Below are positions 49,599 to 58,489 of a stretch of DNA of 64,000 nucleotides, in pieces. The stretch covers positions 868,001 through 932,000 of the forward strand of contig NC_010681.1 in assembly GCF_000020125.1 (NCBI RefSeq). The letters are read 5' to 3'. A program made the position numbers and the translations under genes. Position 1 is the stretch's first letter. Every line of letters begins with the position of its first letter. The notes beneath the pieces are model-generated. The model worked only from the letters and a program-made list of their open reading frames with translations. It searched no databases and was not told the origin of the DNA. This DNA comes from Paraburkholderia phytofirmans PsJN (GTDB taxonomy: Bacteria; Pseudomonadota; Gammaproteobacteria; Burkholderiales; Burkholderiaceae).

Positions 49599-51338
49599 AT
49601 GTTCATCGATACACGTACTGTTGAACAGAACACCGTCGTCGAGACGACGGTCTGCATCATCGGCGGAGGGGTCGCGGGCATTACGCTCGCGCTCGAAATG
49701 TCGAGGGCGGGTATCGACGCCTGCATGCTCGAAAGCGGTGGCTTTGGACCTGACGACGCAACTCGCGACCTCTATCGCGGCGAGAACATCGGCCTTCCCT
49801 ACACGTTCGCGGACGGCTCGCGCAGCCGCTATTTCGGCGGCAGCAGCAACTGCTGGGGCGGCTGGTGCCGCCCGCTCGATCCCTGGGACTTCGAAAAGCG
49901 CGACTGGATTGCGCACAGCGGCTGGCCGTTCGGCCTCGATGAACTGGCGCCTTACTATGCACGCACGCATGAACTGCTGAAGCTCGGTCCGCAGAATTTC
50001 GACCCCGCCTACTGGGAGCGCGAGATTGGCCGTCAGGACGTGCGCCGTCTGCCGCTCGCCACCGGCGACATGCGCGATACGGTTGCGCAGTTCAGTCCGC
50101 CGGTTCGCTTCGGCAAGGCGTATCGCGAAGAACTGTCGCATTCGACGCGGGTCCGCGTGTTCCTGCATGCAAACGTGCTCAGTATCGACGCCGACGCGCA
50201 GGGCACGACGATTTCGAAACTGAAGGTGGGCACCATCAGCGGCCGCGCGATAACGGTGACCGCGAGAATTTTCGTGCTGGCCACGGGCGGTATCGAAAAC
50301 GCGCGCCTTCTGCTGGCATCGAACAACGTGCAGGCGGCCGGACTCGGCAATGCCAACGATCTGGTCGGCCGTTACTTCATGGATCATCCGCGCATGATGT
50401 CGGGCAAGGTGCGCTTCCGTCCGGGCATCGCGCGCAACAAGCTATACGACATCAAGTACCACTACCAGAATGTGGCTGTCTCGGCGCACGGCACGAAGAT
50501 CTCGTCGCAGTTCGCGCCGAAGCAGGAGTGGATGGAACGCGAGAAGCTGCTCAATTCGCGGGTGTGGCTCTACTCGAAATGGTACGGCGAGGGCAGCGCG
50601 GGCTCCGAGGCGCTGATCCGTTTCAAGGAAGCGCTGATGGGCAAGGATCAGCCCGGCCGCAGCGTGAGGCGCGACATCGAGACCATGATCGCGCACCCGC
50701 TGGACACTGTCGGTTTCGGTTTGACGCGGCTGTTGCAATGGCCCGCGTTGATCACCGACGTGACGCTGCAGGCCATCGTCGAAGCGGAGCCCAATCCGGA
50801 TAGCCGGGTGACCTTGTCGGCCGACAAGCGCGACCACTTCGGCATGCCGCGCGTGCGGGTGGAGTGGCGTCTCGGCGACCAGGTGCAGCGCACTTTCGAC
50901 AAGACGTTCCAGTTGCTCGCGCAGGAATTGCAGATGGCGAACGTCGCGGACGTCACGCTCGATGAGCCGCTCGAAGGCCGGATGTGGCCGGCGAAGCTTG
51001 AAGGCACGTGGCACCACATGGGCACCACGCGCATGCACGATTCGCCGCGCGAGGGCGTGGTCGATCGCGACTGCAAGGTGCATGGGATCAGCAATCTTTA
51101 CATTGGCGGCAGCTCGGTGTTTCCGACCGTCGGCGCCAATTTCCCGACTATCACGATTGCCGCGCTGTCGTTGCGTCTCGCCGGCCATCTGATGCGGCAG
51201 CTCAATGTGCCGGACGCCGTCGGCAGTACGCGAGGCGAAGCAGCCAACAGCACCACCATGTCGCTTCAGACACCGCCGCAGGTCGACACGTTGCCGATCG
51301 CGGCTTCGACCTTGACGCCGCTGATGAAAGAGCAGTGA
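49599..51338 (+). CDS. GMC-type FAD-dependent oxidoreductase in the EPS operon
   Basis: A 579-residue oxidoreductase. The FAD dinucleotide-binding site is VCIIGGGVAGITLALEMSRAG near residue 17-38; the C-terminal GMC signature is WHHMGTTRMHDSPREG with YIGGSSVFPTVGANFPT near 505-540, giving the conserved His/Asn pair. GGGAG lies seven bases before the ATG. Such enzymes oxidise alcohol groups of sugars, e.g. glucose or pyranose. It is the last gene before the operon terminator, so a role in oxidising a sugar or intermediate of this EPS is likely but not proven. No signal peptide is seen, so action is cytoplasmic. Confidence 0.85.
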   Translation: MFIDTRTVEQNTVVETTVCIIGGGVAGITLALEMSRAGIDACMLESGGFGPDDATRDLYRGENIGLPYTFADGSRSRYFGGSSNCWGGWCRPLDPWDFEKRDWIAHSGWPFGLDELAPYYARTHELLKLGPQNFDPAYWEREIGRQDVRRLPLATGDMRDTVAQFSPPVRFGKAYREELSHSTRVRVFLHANVLSIDADAQGTTISKLKVGTISGRAITVTARIFVLATGGIENARLLLASNNVQAAGLGNANDLVGRYFMDHPRMMSGKVRFRPGIARNKLYDIKYHYQNVAVSAHGTKISSQFAPKQEWMEREKLLNSRVWLYSKWYGEGSAGSEALIRFKEALMGKDQPGRSVRRDIETMIAHPLDTVGFGLTRLLQWPALITDVTLQAIVEAEPNPDSRVTLSADKRDHFGMPRVRVEWRLGDQVQRTFDKTFQLLAQELQMANVADVTLDEPLEGRMWPAKLEGTWHHMGTTRMHDSPREGVVDRDCKVHGISNLYIGGSSVFPTVGANFPTITIAALSLRLAGHLMRQLNVPDAVGSTRGEAANSTTMSLQTPPQVDTLPIAASTLTPLMKEQ

Positions 51339-51352
51339 TGGGTGATCAGGAC

Positions 51353-51391
51353 AAGCGAAATGGCGCGCACGAGGCGCGCCATTTCGCTTTG
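51353..51391. terminator. Strong terminator at the end of the EPS operon
   Basis: A perfect 16-bp stem (51353-51368 with 51374-51389, AAGCGAAATGGCGCGC) has a five-base loop, followed by TGTTGTC. It starts 14 bp past the GMC gene stop and lies before the converging glycosyltransferase gene. Confidence 0.8.
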
Positions 51392-51435
51392 TTGTCGGCT
51401 GAAGAGGTTGCCCGCCTGGCGACAGGCGGCGCGCG

Positions 51436-52656
51436 TCAGTGGGTTGGCTGGGTCGTTTCGCGCAACGTGGTGAGCGTGTTGTCGCTGTTACGCGCGTCGT
51501 CGTGGGCGCCTCTGGTTTCGAGCAGAGCGGTCAGCGCGCTGACCATGGTCTCGACACGGAAGCGCGCGTTGAAAGTCTCGGCCGCCTGCGCGCGCATCGC
51601 CGCGCGAGCCGCGTCGTCCAGTTCGAGCCAGCGCAGCAGATTCTTTTCCGTTCCGTCGATGGTGTCGGCAGCCACCATTCCCGCGCCGTCCGCTTCGATT
51701 TCGCGCCACACGTTGACCTTATCGGAGATCAGCGCCGGCAATCCGCATCCAAGCGCCTCGGCCACCGCCACGCCGAAATTCTCCTGATGCGACGGCAGAA
51801 CGAACACGTCGCTCGCATGAAAAGCGCCCCACTTGAGCTCGCCCTGGAGCATGCCCGGCAGACTCACGCGATGCGCGATGCCGGCCGCCTGCGCCTGGCT
51901 GCGCAGCGTCGAGGCCCAGCCGGTTTCGTCCGGACCCGCGATCACGAGATGCAGCGTCGGATCGCGGCTGGCAACGCGTGCGAAAGCGTCGATCAGCAGA
52001 TCGCAGCCTTTCTTCGCGTGGACGCGGCCGAGAAACAGCACGATGCGTTTGCCGCGCAGGCTCGGTATGGCTTGCAGGAACGCCTCGCGCAGTGGCGCCG
52101 CCTCGAGTTGCGGCACCGTCGTGCCGAACGGCACGATCCGTTCATGTGCGCGATACAGCCAGAACGACTTGCGTGCGCGCGTGCGTTCTTCTTCGGTTGT
52201 GAAGATGACGGCGCGCGCGTCGCGCAACACGCGATATTCGGCCCACGGCCAATACAGCCATTTCTTCAGATGCTTGAGCGGGTACGCCTCCTTGAACCAC
52301 GGGTCGAGCATGCCGTGCACATACACGTAGTACGGCACCTCGCTCCCGTGCAGCGCTTTCCATGCCGCGAAGCCGTGGTATTGCCACAGGCCGTGCACGA
52401 TCACCGCGTCGAAGCGCTTCGCGTTGGCGGCGAGCCACGGCGCGAGGCGTTCGCTGAAGCTGTAGCGGCCTTTGGTCGGGCCGAAGACGTGGATCGGAAA
52501 AGGGAAGGACGCGAGGTAGGCGTCGCGCGGCGCGTCGCAGGTCGCCACTTCGATCTCGTGGCCGGCTTCGCGCATCGCCAGGCCGCTGCGGCGAACGCCT
52601 TCAACGGGACCGCCGGCGCGTGGGTCGACGCTTGCTAGCAGGTGGAGAATTTTCAT
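51436..52656 (-). CDS. Glycosyltransferase, GT4-type
   Basis: A 406-residue GT-B enzyme: MKILHLLASVDPRAGGPVEG at the N-terminus, KRIVLFLGRVHAKKGCDLLIDAF near 215, and the E-x7-E motif in HQENFGVAVAEALGCGLPALI near 290. It follows the Wzy-like gene on the minus strand by only 14 bp, so the two form an operon. It probably adds one sugar of the EPS repeat. The C-terminal 30 residues are variable and polar. Confidence 0.88.
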   Translation of the reverse strand: MKILHLLASVDPRAGGPVEGVRRSGLAMREAGHEIEVATCDAPRDAYLASFPFPIHVFGPTKGRYSFSERLAPWLAANAKRFDAVIVHGLWQYHGFAAWKALHGSEVPYYVYVHGMLDPWFKEAYPLKHLKKWLYWPWAEYRVLRDARAVIFTTEEERTRARKSFWLYRAHERIVPFGTTVPQLEAAPLREAFLQAIPSLRGKRIVLFLGRVHAKKGCDLLIDAFARVASRDPTLHLVIAGPDETGWASTLRSQAQAAGIAHRVSLPGMLQGELKWGAFHASDVFVLPSHQENFGVAVAEALGCGLPALISDKVNVWREIEADGAGMVAADTIDGTEKNLLRWLELDDAARAAMRAQAAETFNARFRVETMVSALTALLETRGAHDDARNSDNTLTTLRETTQPTH

Positions 52657-52670
52657 CGGGCGGTATTCGG

Positions 52671-54146
52671 TCAGTTGGAGCGATGCCTGGGCGGCGAGTG
52701 CGGGACGAGGGCGCCGAACTGGCCGGCTTCGGACGCGGAACTGGCGGTGTGCGACATGCCGAGCGTGGACGAGAGGTCGGCGCGGCCCATGCCCGGCCGG
52801 ATCCGTCCCGGTAGCTCCGGCATCGCTTCCGGGCGCACGGGTGGCGGGCTACGGAAGCGCCGTACGCGCGCCGGCAGCGCGCGCTGCAAACGTGCGTGCG
52901 TGGCGATCATCAAGCCGAGCGCGACGCCGAAGATCAACCCGGAAAAACGTGGCCCGAGCGGATTGCCGCCGATCGACGTGGCCGGCAACGCGGCAAACAG
53001 CATGATGGCGCGCCCCAAGACCGGCAGCATGGGCGCGTCGGGCACGACGGAACGCCAGTAGCGATACGAGAAGAAGCAGATTGCCAGCGCGGCGAGCGTG
53101 GCCAACGGCATGCCGATGCCGAACAGCAGGCCGCCCGCGAAGAATTGATAGACCCAGAAGTTGTGGCCCGCCGCCCATTCGCTGATCGCGTAAAAGTCCT
53201 TCTCGCTGATCTGGCCGGCGAGGTCCGGCAGATAGACCGGCGAGTAGCGGTAGTAGTGGCCGTAGCCTTCGCCGAACAATAAGGTGGTCGGCTCCGCGGT
53301 CACCTGATCGTACTGGTCGCGCATTTCCGCGAGACGTGTGATCGTGGTCGGATCCTTGCCGGAGCGCGTTTCCTCGGAGAAGAATATGCGCTGCGTCCAG
53401 TGCTCGGCGACGGTCGGGAAAGTCAGGGCGGCGATGCCGGCCGCGCCGGCGAGCACGGCGCCGATGATAATAGTGCGGCTCATCGCGCGCCAGATATGCC
53501 GGATCGACGGCGCGCTCAGCCCCATTGCGATCAGGAACAGCAGGACTGTGCCGATCATCACGCTGCGGGTCACGCTCAGCAATTCGATGATCACGCTCAG
53601 GGCGAAAATCGATACGGTGAAAAGCGAATAACGCTTTGCCACGATGAATTCGTGCAGCAACACGCCCTGCAAACCCAGCAACGTCACGGAGAGGATACGG
53701 AAGCGCACGTCGTCGAGATCGCCGCCGGTCGCCATGCCGTAGACCAGGGTGAACAGAAGGCTGATGACGTTGGCGACAAACAGCGCTTTTTCGAACTGGG
53801 CGATGCGAAACTCGCTCCACGGGCGGCACGCCACGAGATAGCCCAGCGTGAAGAGAATGAATGGCAGCAGCACACGCAGATAGTTGCCGGTGTCGTTATC
53901 CTGAACCAGTTGCGCGACGATGCTGCCGGCCACGCACAGGATCATGCTCCACGTGACGATGGAGCGCAGCCGCGAGCGCTCGTGAAAGCGCGGCGCGATG
54001 AGGAGCAGGGCAATCCCTGCGGCGATCGCCGGCAGAACGAAAATGAATTGCGCGAAGTGACCCGTATTCGCGTCGGTCGCCTTGTAGTCGAACGCGAGCG
54101 GCAGCAAAAAAAACCATATCCAGGGCGTTGCATACTGATGGCGCAT
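52671..54146 (-). CDS. Wzy-like O-antigen/EPS polymerase
   Basis: A 491-residue membrane protein with about 11-12 hydrophobic segments and a long central periplasmic loop (about 235-330, TVAEHWTQRIFFSEETRSGK through PVYLPDLAG), the layout of Wzy/O-antigen ligase proteins. Sequence similarity in this family is too low for motif proof. GGGGAGG lies about nine bases before the ATG. It would join undecaprenyl-linked repeats in the periplasm, with Wzc setting length. The last 70 residues are a proline/arginine-rich cytoplasmic tail. Its operon partner is a glycosyltransferase 14 bp downstream. Confidence 0.72.
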   Translation of the reverse strand: MRHQYATPWIWFFLLPLAFDYKATDANTGHFAQFIFVLPAIAAGIALLLIAPRFHERSRLRSIVTWSMILCVAGSIVAQLVQDNDTGNYLRVLLPFILFTLGYLVACRPWSEFRIAQFEKALFVANVISLLFTLVYGMATGGDLDDVRFRILSVTLLGLQGVLLHEFIVAKRYSLFTVSIFALSVIIELLSVTRSVMIGTVLLFLIAMGLSAPSIRHIWRAMSRTIIIGAVLAGAAGIAALTFPTVAEHWTQRIFFSEETRSGKDPTTITRLAEMRDQYDQVTAEPTTLLFGEGYGHYYRYSPVYLPDLAGQISEKDFYAISEWAAGHNFWVYQFFAGGLLFGIGMPLATLAALAICFFSYRYWRSVVPDAPMLPVLGRAIMLFAALPATSIGGNPLGPRFSGLIFGVALGLMIATHARLQRALPARVRRFRSPPPVRPEAMPELPGRIRPGMGRADLSSTLGMSHTASSASEAGQFGALVPHSPPRHRSN

Positions 54147-54427
54147 TAACGATTCCCTCCCCGTCGCCGTAGATTCGCCGCGGTCTATAGCGGACGGTCT
54201 CGCATCGGGTTATTTTGAAGGAATGGCTACGCCTGTTAGTGGGCTGGACCGCATTCGTCGAACATTGCCTGGGTTTAGGCGTCAGCGGAAAGCGTAAGCT
54301 CTGCAAGAGGCGCGCACACTTGCGCAGGTTGTCGGTCAATGCCTTGAAGTTGGCGCGCACACACGCTTGGCGACACCGAATATGCAAAAAGGGGCCGCGT
54401 GCCTGGCGTGAGACAGAGGGGAACAGC

Positions 54428-55582
54428 ATGAAGTTATTCGGCGGGGCGGGACCCGCAAAAGCCGGACGGGCAATCGAGCTCGACTTCGTCCGCGGCATCG
54501 CGATCATCATGGTGATGGGCTTTCACTTTCATGCGGTTCATACCGGCAATTACCTCATCCAGATTATTGAGTACCCGCTGAAGAGTTTCGGCCGCGAAGG
54601 CGTGAACCTGTTCTTCACATTGAGCGGCTTTCTGGTGGGCGGCCTGCTGCTTCGACAGTACGCCGAGACCGGTCATGTCGATGCCCGCCGCTTCATCATC
54701 CGGCGGATTTTCCGCATCTGGCCCGCGTATTACGTGCTGATCGCCTTCCATGTGCTGGCCGGACGCCACCCGTGGAATAGCTTCCTCGTCCAGAACCTGA
54801 CACACTTGCAGAACTACCTGGGCACGTCGATTACGCAGACGTGGAGCCTCGCAGTCGAAGAACACTTTTATCTCGTGCTGCCGGCGCTTCTGTTGATTTT
54901 CTCGCGCTGGCGTCTTGGCGCGTGGACGATTGTCGGCATACTCACCGGTATCTGCGCGGTGGTGCTCACGGCACGCTGTTTCGCGGTGGCGGGGGGCAAT
55001 CTCGATGGCGCCTTTGCTTATACGCAATACCGCATCGACAGCCTGCTGGTGGGCGTGATTCTTTCCGCGATCTACTGGATGAAGCCTGGCGTTTATCATC
55101 AGCTCGCAAAGCGCAAGTGGCTGCTCATCTTCAGCGTCTTGCTGCTGTGCGCGTGGCTTGCATTCGCCACGAAGAACCTCGTGCTGGACGAAAGCATCGG
55201 CTATACGATCCAGGCGCTCGGATTCGCCGCGCTGATCGTGCTGGTGCTCGAATATTCGGGATCGTTGCGTACTTCGTGGATCTATCGCGGCGTCGCATGG
55301 ATCGGACTTTATTCGTACGGGATTTACTTGTGGCATTCGCTCGCGCTCGCGCCCGGCGACATGCTGATCCGCAAAGCGACCGCGCTGGGTCTCGCGCCGA
55401 GCCTGATCTGGGTCGTCGCGCTCGCGGCGCAGTTCGCGATCGCGATTGCAATCGGCTATGTGACCACGCGCGCCATCGAGTATCCGTTCCTGCTGATGCG
55501 CAATGCGCTGTTCCCCGAAAAGCGCAGCAGCTCGGTGCGCGAGGAAGTGCCCGCCGCTGCCGCCGGTGGGCAGTTATCCTGA
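54428..55582 (+). CDS. Acyltransferase family 3 (OafA/YrhL-like)
   Basis: A 384-residue membrane protein with about ten helices. The family motif is AIELDFVRGIAIIMVMGFHF at the N-terminus, and WSLAVEEHFYLVLPALLL near residue 140 is also conserved. It transfers acetyl or other acyl groups to EPS sugars at the membrane. AGGGGAA five bases before the ATG at 54428 fixes the start; the frame is open to 54215 over a non-coding stretch. It stands alone between the polymerase unit and a converging glycosyltransferase gene, followed by a terminator. Confidence 0.88.
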   Translation: MKLFGGAGPAKAGRAIELDFVRGIAIIMVMGFHFHAVHTGNYLIQIIEYPLKSFGREGVNLFFTLSGFLVGGLLLRQYAETGHVDARRFIIRRIFRIWPAYYVLIAFHVLAGRHPWNSFLVQNLTHLQNYLGTSITQTWSLAVEEHFYLVLPALLLIFSRWRLGAWTIVGILTGICAVVLTARCFAVAGGNLDGAFAYTQYRIDSLLVGVILSAIYWMKPGVYHQLAKRKWLLIFSVLLLCAWLAFATKNLVLDESIGYTIQALGFAALIVLVLEYSGSLRTSWIYRGVAWIGLYSYGIYLWHSLALAPGDMLIRKATALGLAPSLIWVVALAAQFAIAIAIGYVTTRAIEYPFLLMRNALFPEKRSSSVREEVPAAAAGGQLS

Positions 55583-55643
55583 ACATGCAAGAGCATGCGC
55601 GCCGCTTACCTGCATAGGCGGCTATGAACCGACGCCAAATGTG

Positions 55644-55681
55644 ACGAGGCGTCCATCCCACCGATGGACGCCTCGTTTTTT
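55644..55681 (+). terminator. Rho-independent terminator after the acyltransferase gene
   Basis: ACGAGGCGTCCATC pairs perfectly with 55663-55676 around a five-base loop, followed by six T residues. It lies 60 bp after the acyltransferase stop and just before the end of the converging minus-strand gene. Confidence 0.92.
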
Positions 55682-55699
55682 GTAGAACCCGCTGCGGAA

Positions 55700-56905
55700 T
55701 CAGGCCATCTGTTGCAGCAAGGTCTGCTTGAATTGCCCAAGCGTATGCCGTGACAGCAGATCTTCACGCGCGGACGGCATGGCCTCAGGCGCATGCGGCC
55801 ACGAGGTCATGGTCTCGGTGATCGCACGGCCGATCGACGCGGAACTCAGGTCGCTCAAAATCGGCCCCAGTTCGCAACGCCGGCTGAACCAGCCGATCAA
55901 ACCGTCTTCAGTGGCGATCACGGGCTTGCCGAAACGGTACGCCTGCACCAGCACGCCGCTCATGCCGTAATGCCCCTTATAGCCGAGCCACACCGCGTCG
56001 CATGCCGAGAACAGATCGCGCTCCATATCGTTGGAAATGAAGGCGTCGAGCACCAGCGGCGCAGGGTTGAGACTGCGCACATGGTTGCGCATGAAGTGAC
56101 GCGTGCCCGCATCCTGTTCGCCGGCGACGATGAGCGTGGGCGCATGCTCGAGCCGCGTCAGCGCATGCACCAGCTCGTAGATGCCCTTGCGTTCCGTGAT
56201 CGCGCCGTACACCAGCAGATAGCGCTGCTCGGGATCGAGCCCCAGACGCTCGCGGGCCAGCACGGGATTTTCCGCATGTTCATCGGGAAACGGGTCGGCC
56301 ACATAGGCGATCGCCGCGCTGTGCTTCGACGCGCCGCGTGCCGACCATTCCGGCAAGGTCGGATCGATCGTCAGCAGCGTACGCAGGCCGGTGGTGCGGA
56401 TCGCGCGCTTGAAGAGCAGCGCCTTGATCGCATTGACGACCGGGCGATCGGGGGCCTTGATGCCGACCTTGTGATGATGAAACGTCGAGCGCATCGTGAT
56501 GCCGATCCATGGCGTCTTGCCGAAAGGCGAGCCGAGAAATGGCAGCGAATAGAAAAAGTAATCGACGTAGGGCACGACCACGAGACGGATCGATTGCATG
56601 CGGGTGATGATCGAGTGCACGCGCTTGAAATAGCGGTGGAAGCGCCAGTATTCGTTGGGGTCGGGCAGACGGTTGCGGCTTCGCTCCTCCGGGTCGACGA
56701 AAGCGATCTGCTGGTCCGGGCGGTTGGCGGCGGTGATCTGTCTTGCGAGCCGGTGGTCTTCGTTGGCGCACTCGGTCACGAGCATGCACGGATAGCCGGC
56801 TTCCGCGCAGGCCTGCATGATCCACTCGGCGTATCGCCAGCGGTGGCCGGTGAGATTCGGTTCCACGATCAGGACGTAGTCTTGTTCCATTGCGTCGGTA
56901 ACCAT
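55700..56905 (-). CDS. Glycosyltransferase, GT4-like
   Basis: About 401 residues from the start at 56905 (MVTDAMEQDY); alternative starts are 56971 and 56890, none with a strong ribosome site. It shows a GT-B pattern: VLIVEPNLTGHRWRYAEWIM at the N-terminus, YLLVYGAITERKGIYELVHAL near 245, and YGMSGVLVQAYRFGKPVIA near 335. It lacks the usual acidic E-x7-E residues, so it is a divergent member. It is a separate minus-strand unit converging on the acyltransferase, and divergent from the flippase gene. Confidence 0.75.
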   Translation of the reverse strand: MVTDAMEQDYVLIVEPNLTGHRWRYAEWIMQACAEAGYPCMLVTECANEDHRLARQITAANRPDQQIAFVDPEERSRNRLPDPNEYWRFHRYFKRVHSIITRMQSIRLVVVPYVDYFFYSLPFLGSPFGKTPWIGITMRSTFHHHKVGIKAPDRPVVNAIKALLFKRAIRTTGLRTLLTIDPTLPEWSARGASKHSAAIAYVADPFPDEHAENPVLARERLGLDPEQRYLLVYGAITERKGIYELVHALTRLEHAPTLIVAGEQDAGTRHFMRNHVRSLNPAPLVLDAFISNDMERDLFSACDAVWLGYKGHYGMSGVLVQAYRFGKPVIATEDGLIGWFSRRCELGPILSDLSSASIGRAITETMTSWPHAPEAMPSAREDLLSRHTLGQFKQTLLQQMA

Positions 56906-57148
56906 TTTCGTTGCGGAAATAAGTACCCGAGCGCCACTTCCCGCATGGCGCTGGCTGAACAACGTTAGCATCGCCGGAATCCGTGTAACTACTAATTTGT
57001 CCGGCTTTGTGGTTCAGCGTACTAGGGGGCGCTGGCTTAGGCTGAACCGGCCTAGCTGATGGCGGTTGTAGGCGATTCTCTCGCGGTATGGTCGTGCATG
57101 AAGTTCGATGAAAAAACTCGCCAGCTTGCTGGCGCGACCTAACAAAAT

Positions 57149-58489
57149 ATGCGCTGGCGGCGTTCGCAGGGCGATCCACGAAATCGTTCTGTGCGCGGCC
57201 GATTCAACGGCGCTCCGATTCGACGGAGAAACAGCTTGCGGGCGATCAGGCTTCCGGCGTTCTCGGTGGCGGGCAGCTTCGGCGCGAGTGCGGCGACGTG
57301 GGTCCTGCTACAGCAGTTCGCCGTGCGTGGACTTGTAGCGATCAAATTTCTTGCGATTGGCCGGATGCTCGGGCCGGCGGCAATTGGTAGCGTGAGCGTG
57401 GCCCTGCTCGCGGTGGCGATTGCCGAAGCGCTGTCCGATACCGGCCTCGCGCAAGCGGTCATTCAAGGCGAACATCCGCCTTCGCGCTCGCAGCTCGGCG
57501 CGGTGTGGACCACATTGACGGCGCGAGGCGTGCTCATCTCGCTGCTGCTGGTCGCGCTCGCCCCATTGCTGAGCAGCCAGTTCCATCTCGACGGCTCGCT
57601 GATCCTGATCCAGCTCGCCGCGCTGCTGCCGTTGCTGCGCGGTCTGGCGTCGCCGGCTTATTACGTGGTGCAGCGCGAGCGGCGCTTCCAGCACATCGCG
57701 GGCGTGGAAGTGGCGGCGTCGTTCGTCGATTGCGCGGTCGGACTCGCACTTGCGTATTTCGGCGCCGGTGCATCCTCGGTACTGATCGGCCTCGTGGCCG
57801 GCGAAAGCCTGAAAAGCACGCTCACCTGGGCGACCATGAAACCGCGTCCGCCGATCCGCGCCGTGTGGTCGGGCATCGGCCACTATGTCGGGTTCAGCCG
57901 CTGGATCTGGGCCAGCAGCGTCATCAATCTGCTGCTCAATCAGTTCGACAAGGTCGTGGTCGGCAAGCTGCTCGGGCCGGCCCAACTGGGCAGCTATCAG
58001 ATGTCGTCGCGGCTCGCGCAGATGCTGCTCGCCGACGCCGCGATCGCCATGTCGCAATACCTCTTTCCGACCTTCGCGGCGCATCATCGCCGCAGTCCGC
58101 AGTCGGCGGCGCGCATCATCAAGATCTATCTGCTGGCGATCGCGCTCGGGCTCGCGGCTTTCGTCGCGCTGCTGAGGCTGATCGCCGAGCCGCTCTTCTC
58201 GCTGATTCTCGGCGCCGCATGGCTGCCGGCGGTGCCGCTCTTCAGGATTCTCGTGATCAACATGGCGATCGGCGCGTTGATCGCCGTGCTGGTGGCCTAT
58301 CTGCGCGCGGTGGGCGACGCGAAGGCGACCGTGCATGCATCGGCGATTCAGGTGGTGGTGCTGTTGTTGAGCGCGCCACCCGCCGTGCACTATTGGGGCG
58401 TGACAGGCATTGCGTGGTCCATGACGCTCGGCCTCGGCTGCGCTGCGGCATGGATGCTATTCCGAACGTTGACGGCAAGGACGCCGTGA
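57149..58489 (+). CDS. Wzx-like polysaccharide flippase (MOP superfamily)
   Basis: A 446-residue membrane protein with about 12 hydrophobic helices and few charged loops, matching Wzx/polysaccharide transporters of the MATE/MOP group: LAIGRMLGPAAIGSVSVALL near residue 70, QFDKVVVGKLLGPAQLGSYQMS near 265. It moves lipid-linked repeat units across the inner membrane. The first 35 residues are basic and may be upstream of the true start. Its stop overlaps the start of the next gene by one base (TGATG), so translation is coupled to the glycosyltransferase. Confidence 0.82.
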   Translation: MRWRRSQGDPRNRSVRGRFNGAPIRRRNSLRAIRLPAFSVAGSFGASAATWVLLQQFAVRGLVAIKFLAIGRMLGPAAIGSVSVALLAVAIAEALSDTGLAQAVIQGEHPPSRSQLGAVWTTLTARGVLISLLLVALAPLLSSQFHLDGSLILIQLAALLPLLRGLASPAYYVVQRERRFQHIAGVEVAASFVDCAVGLALAYFGAGASSVLIGLVAGESLKSTLTWATMKPRPPIRAVWSGIGHYVGFSRWIWASSVINLLLNQFDKVVVGKLLGPAQLGSYQMSSRLAQMLLADAAIAMSQYLFPTFAAHHRRSPQSAARIIKIYLLAIALGLAAFVALLRLIAEPLFSLILGAAWLPAVPLFRILVINMAIGALIAVLVAYLRAVGDAKATVHASAIQVVVLLLSAPPAVHYWGVTGIAWSMTLGLGCAAAWMLFRTLTARTP

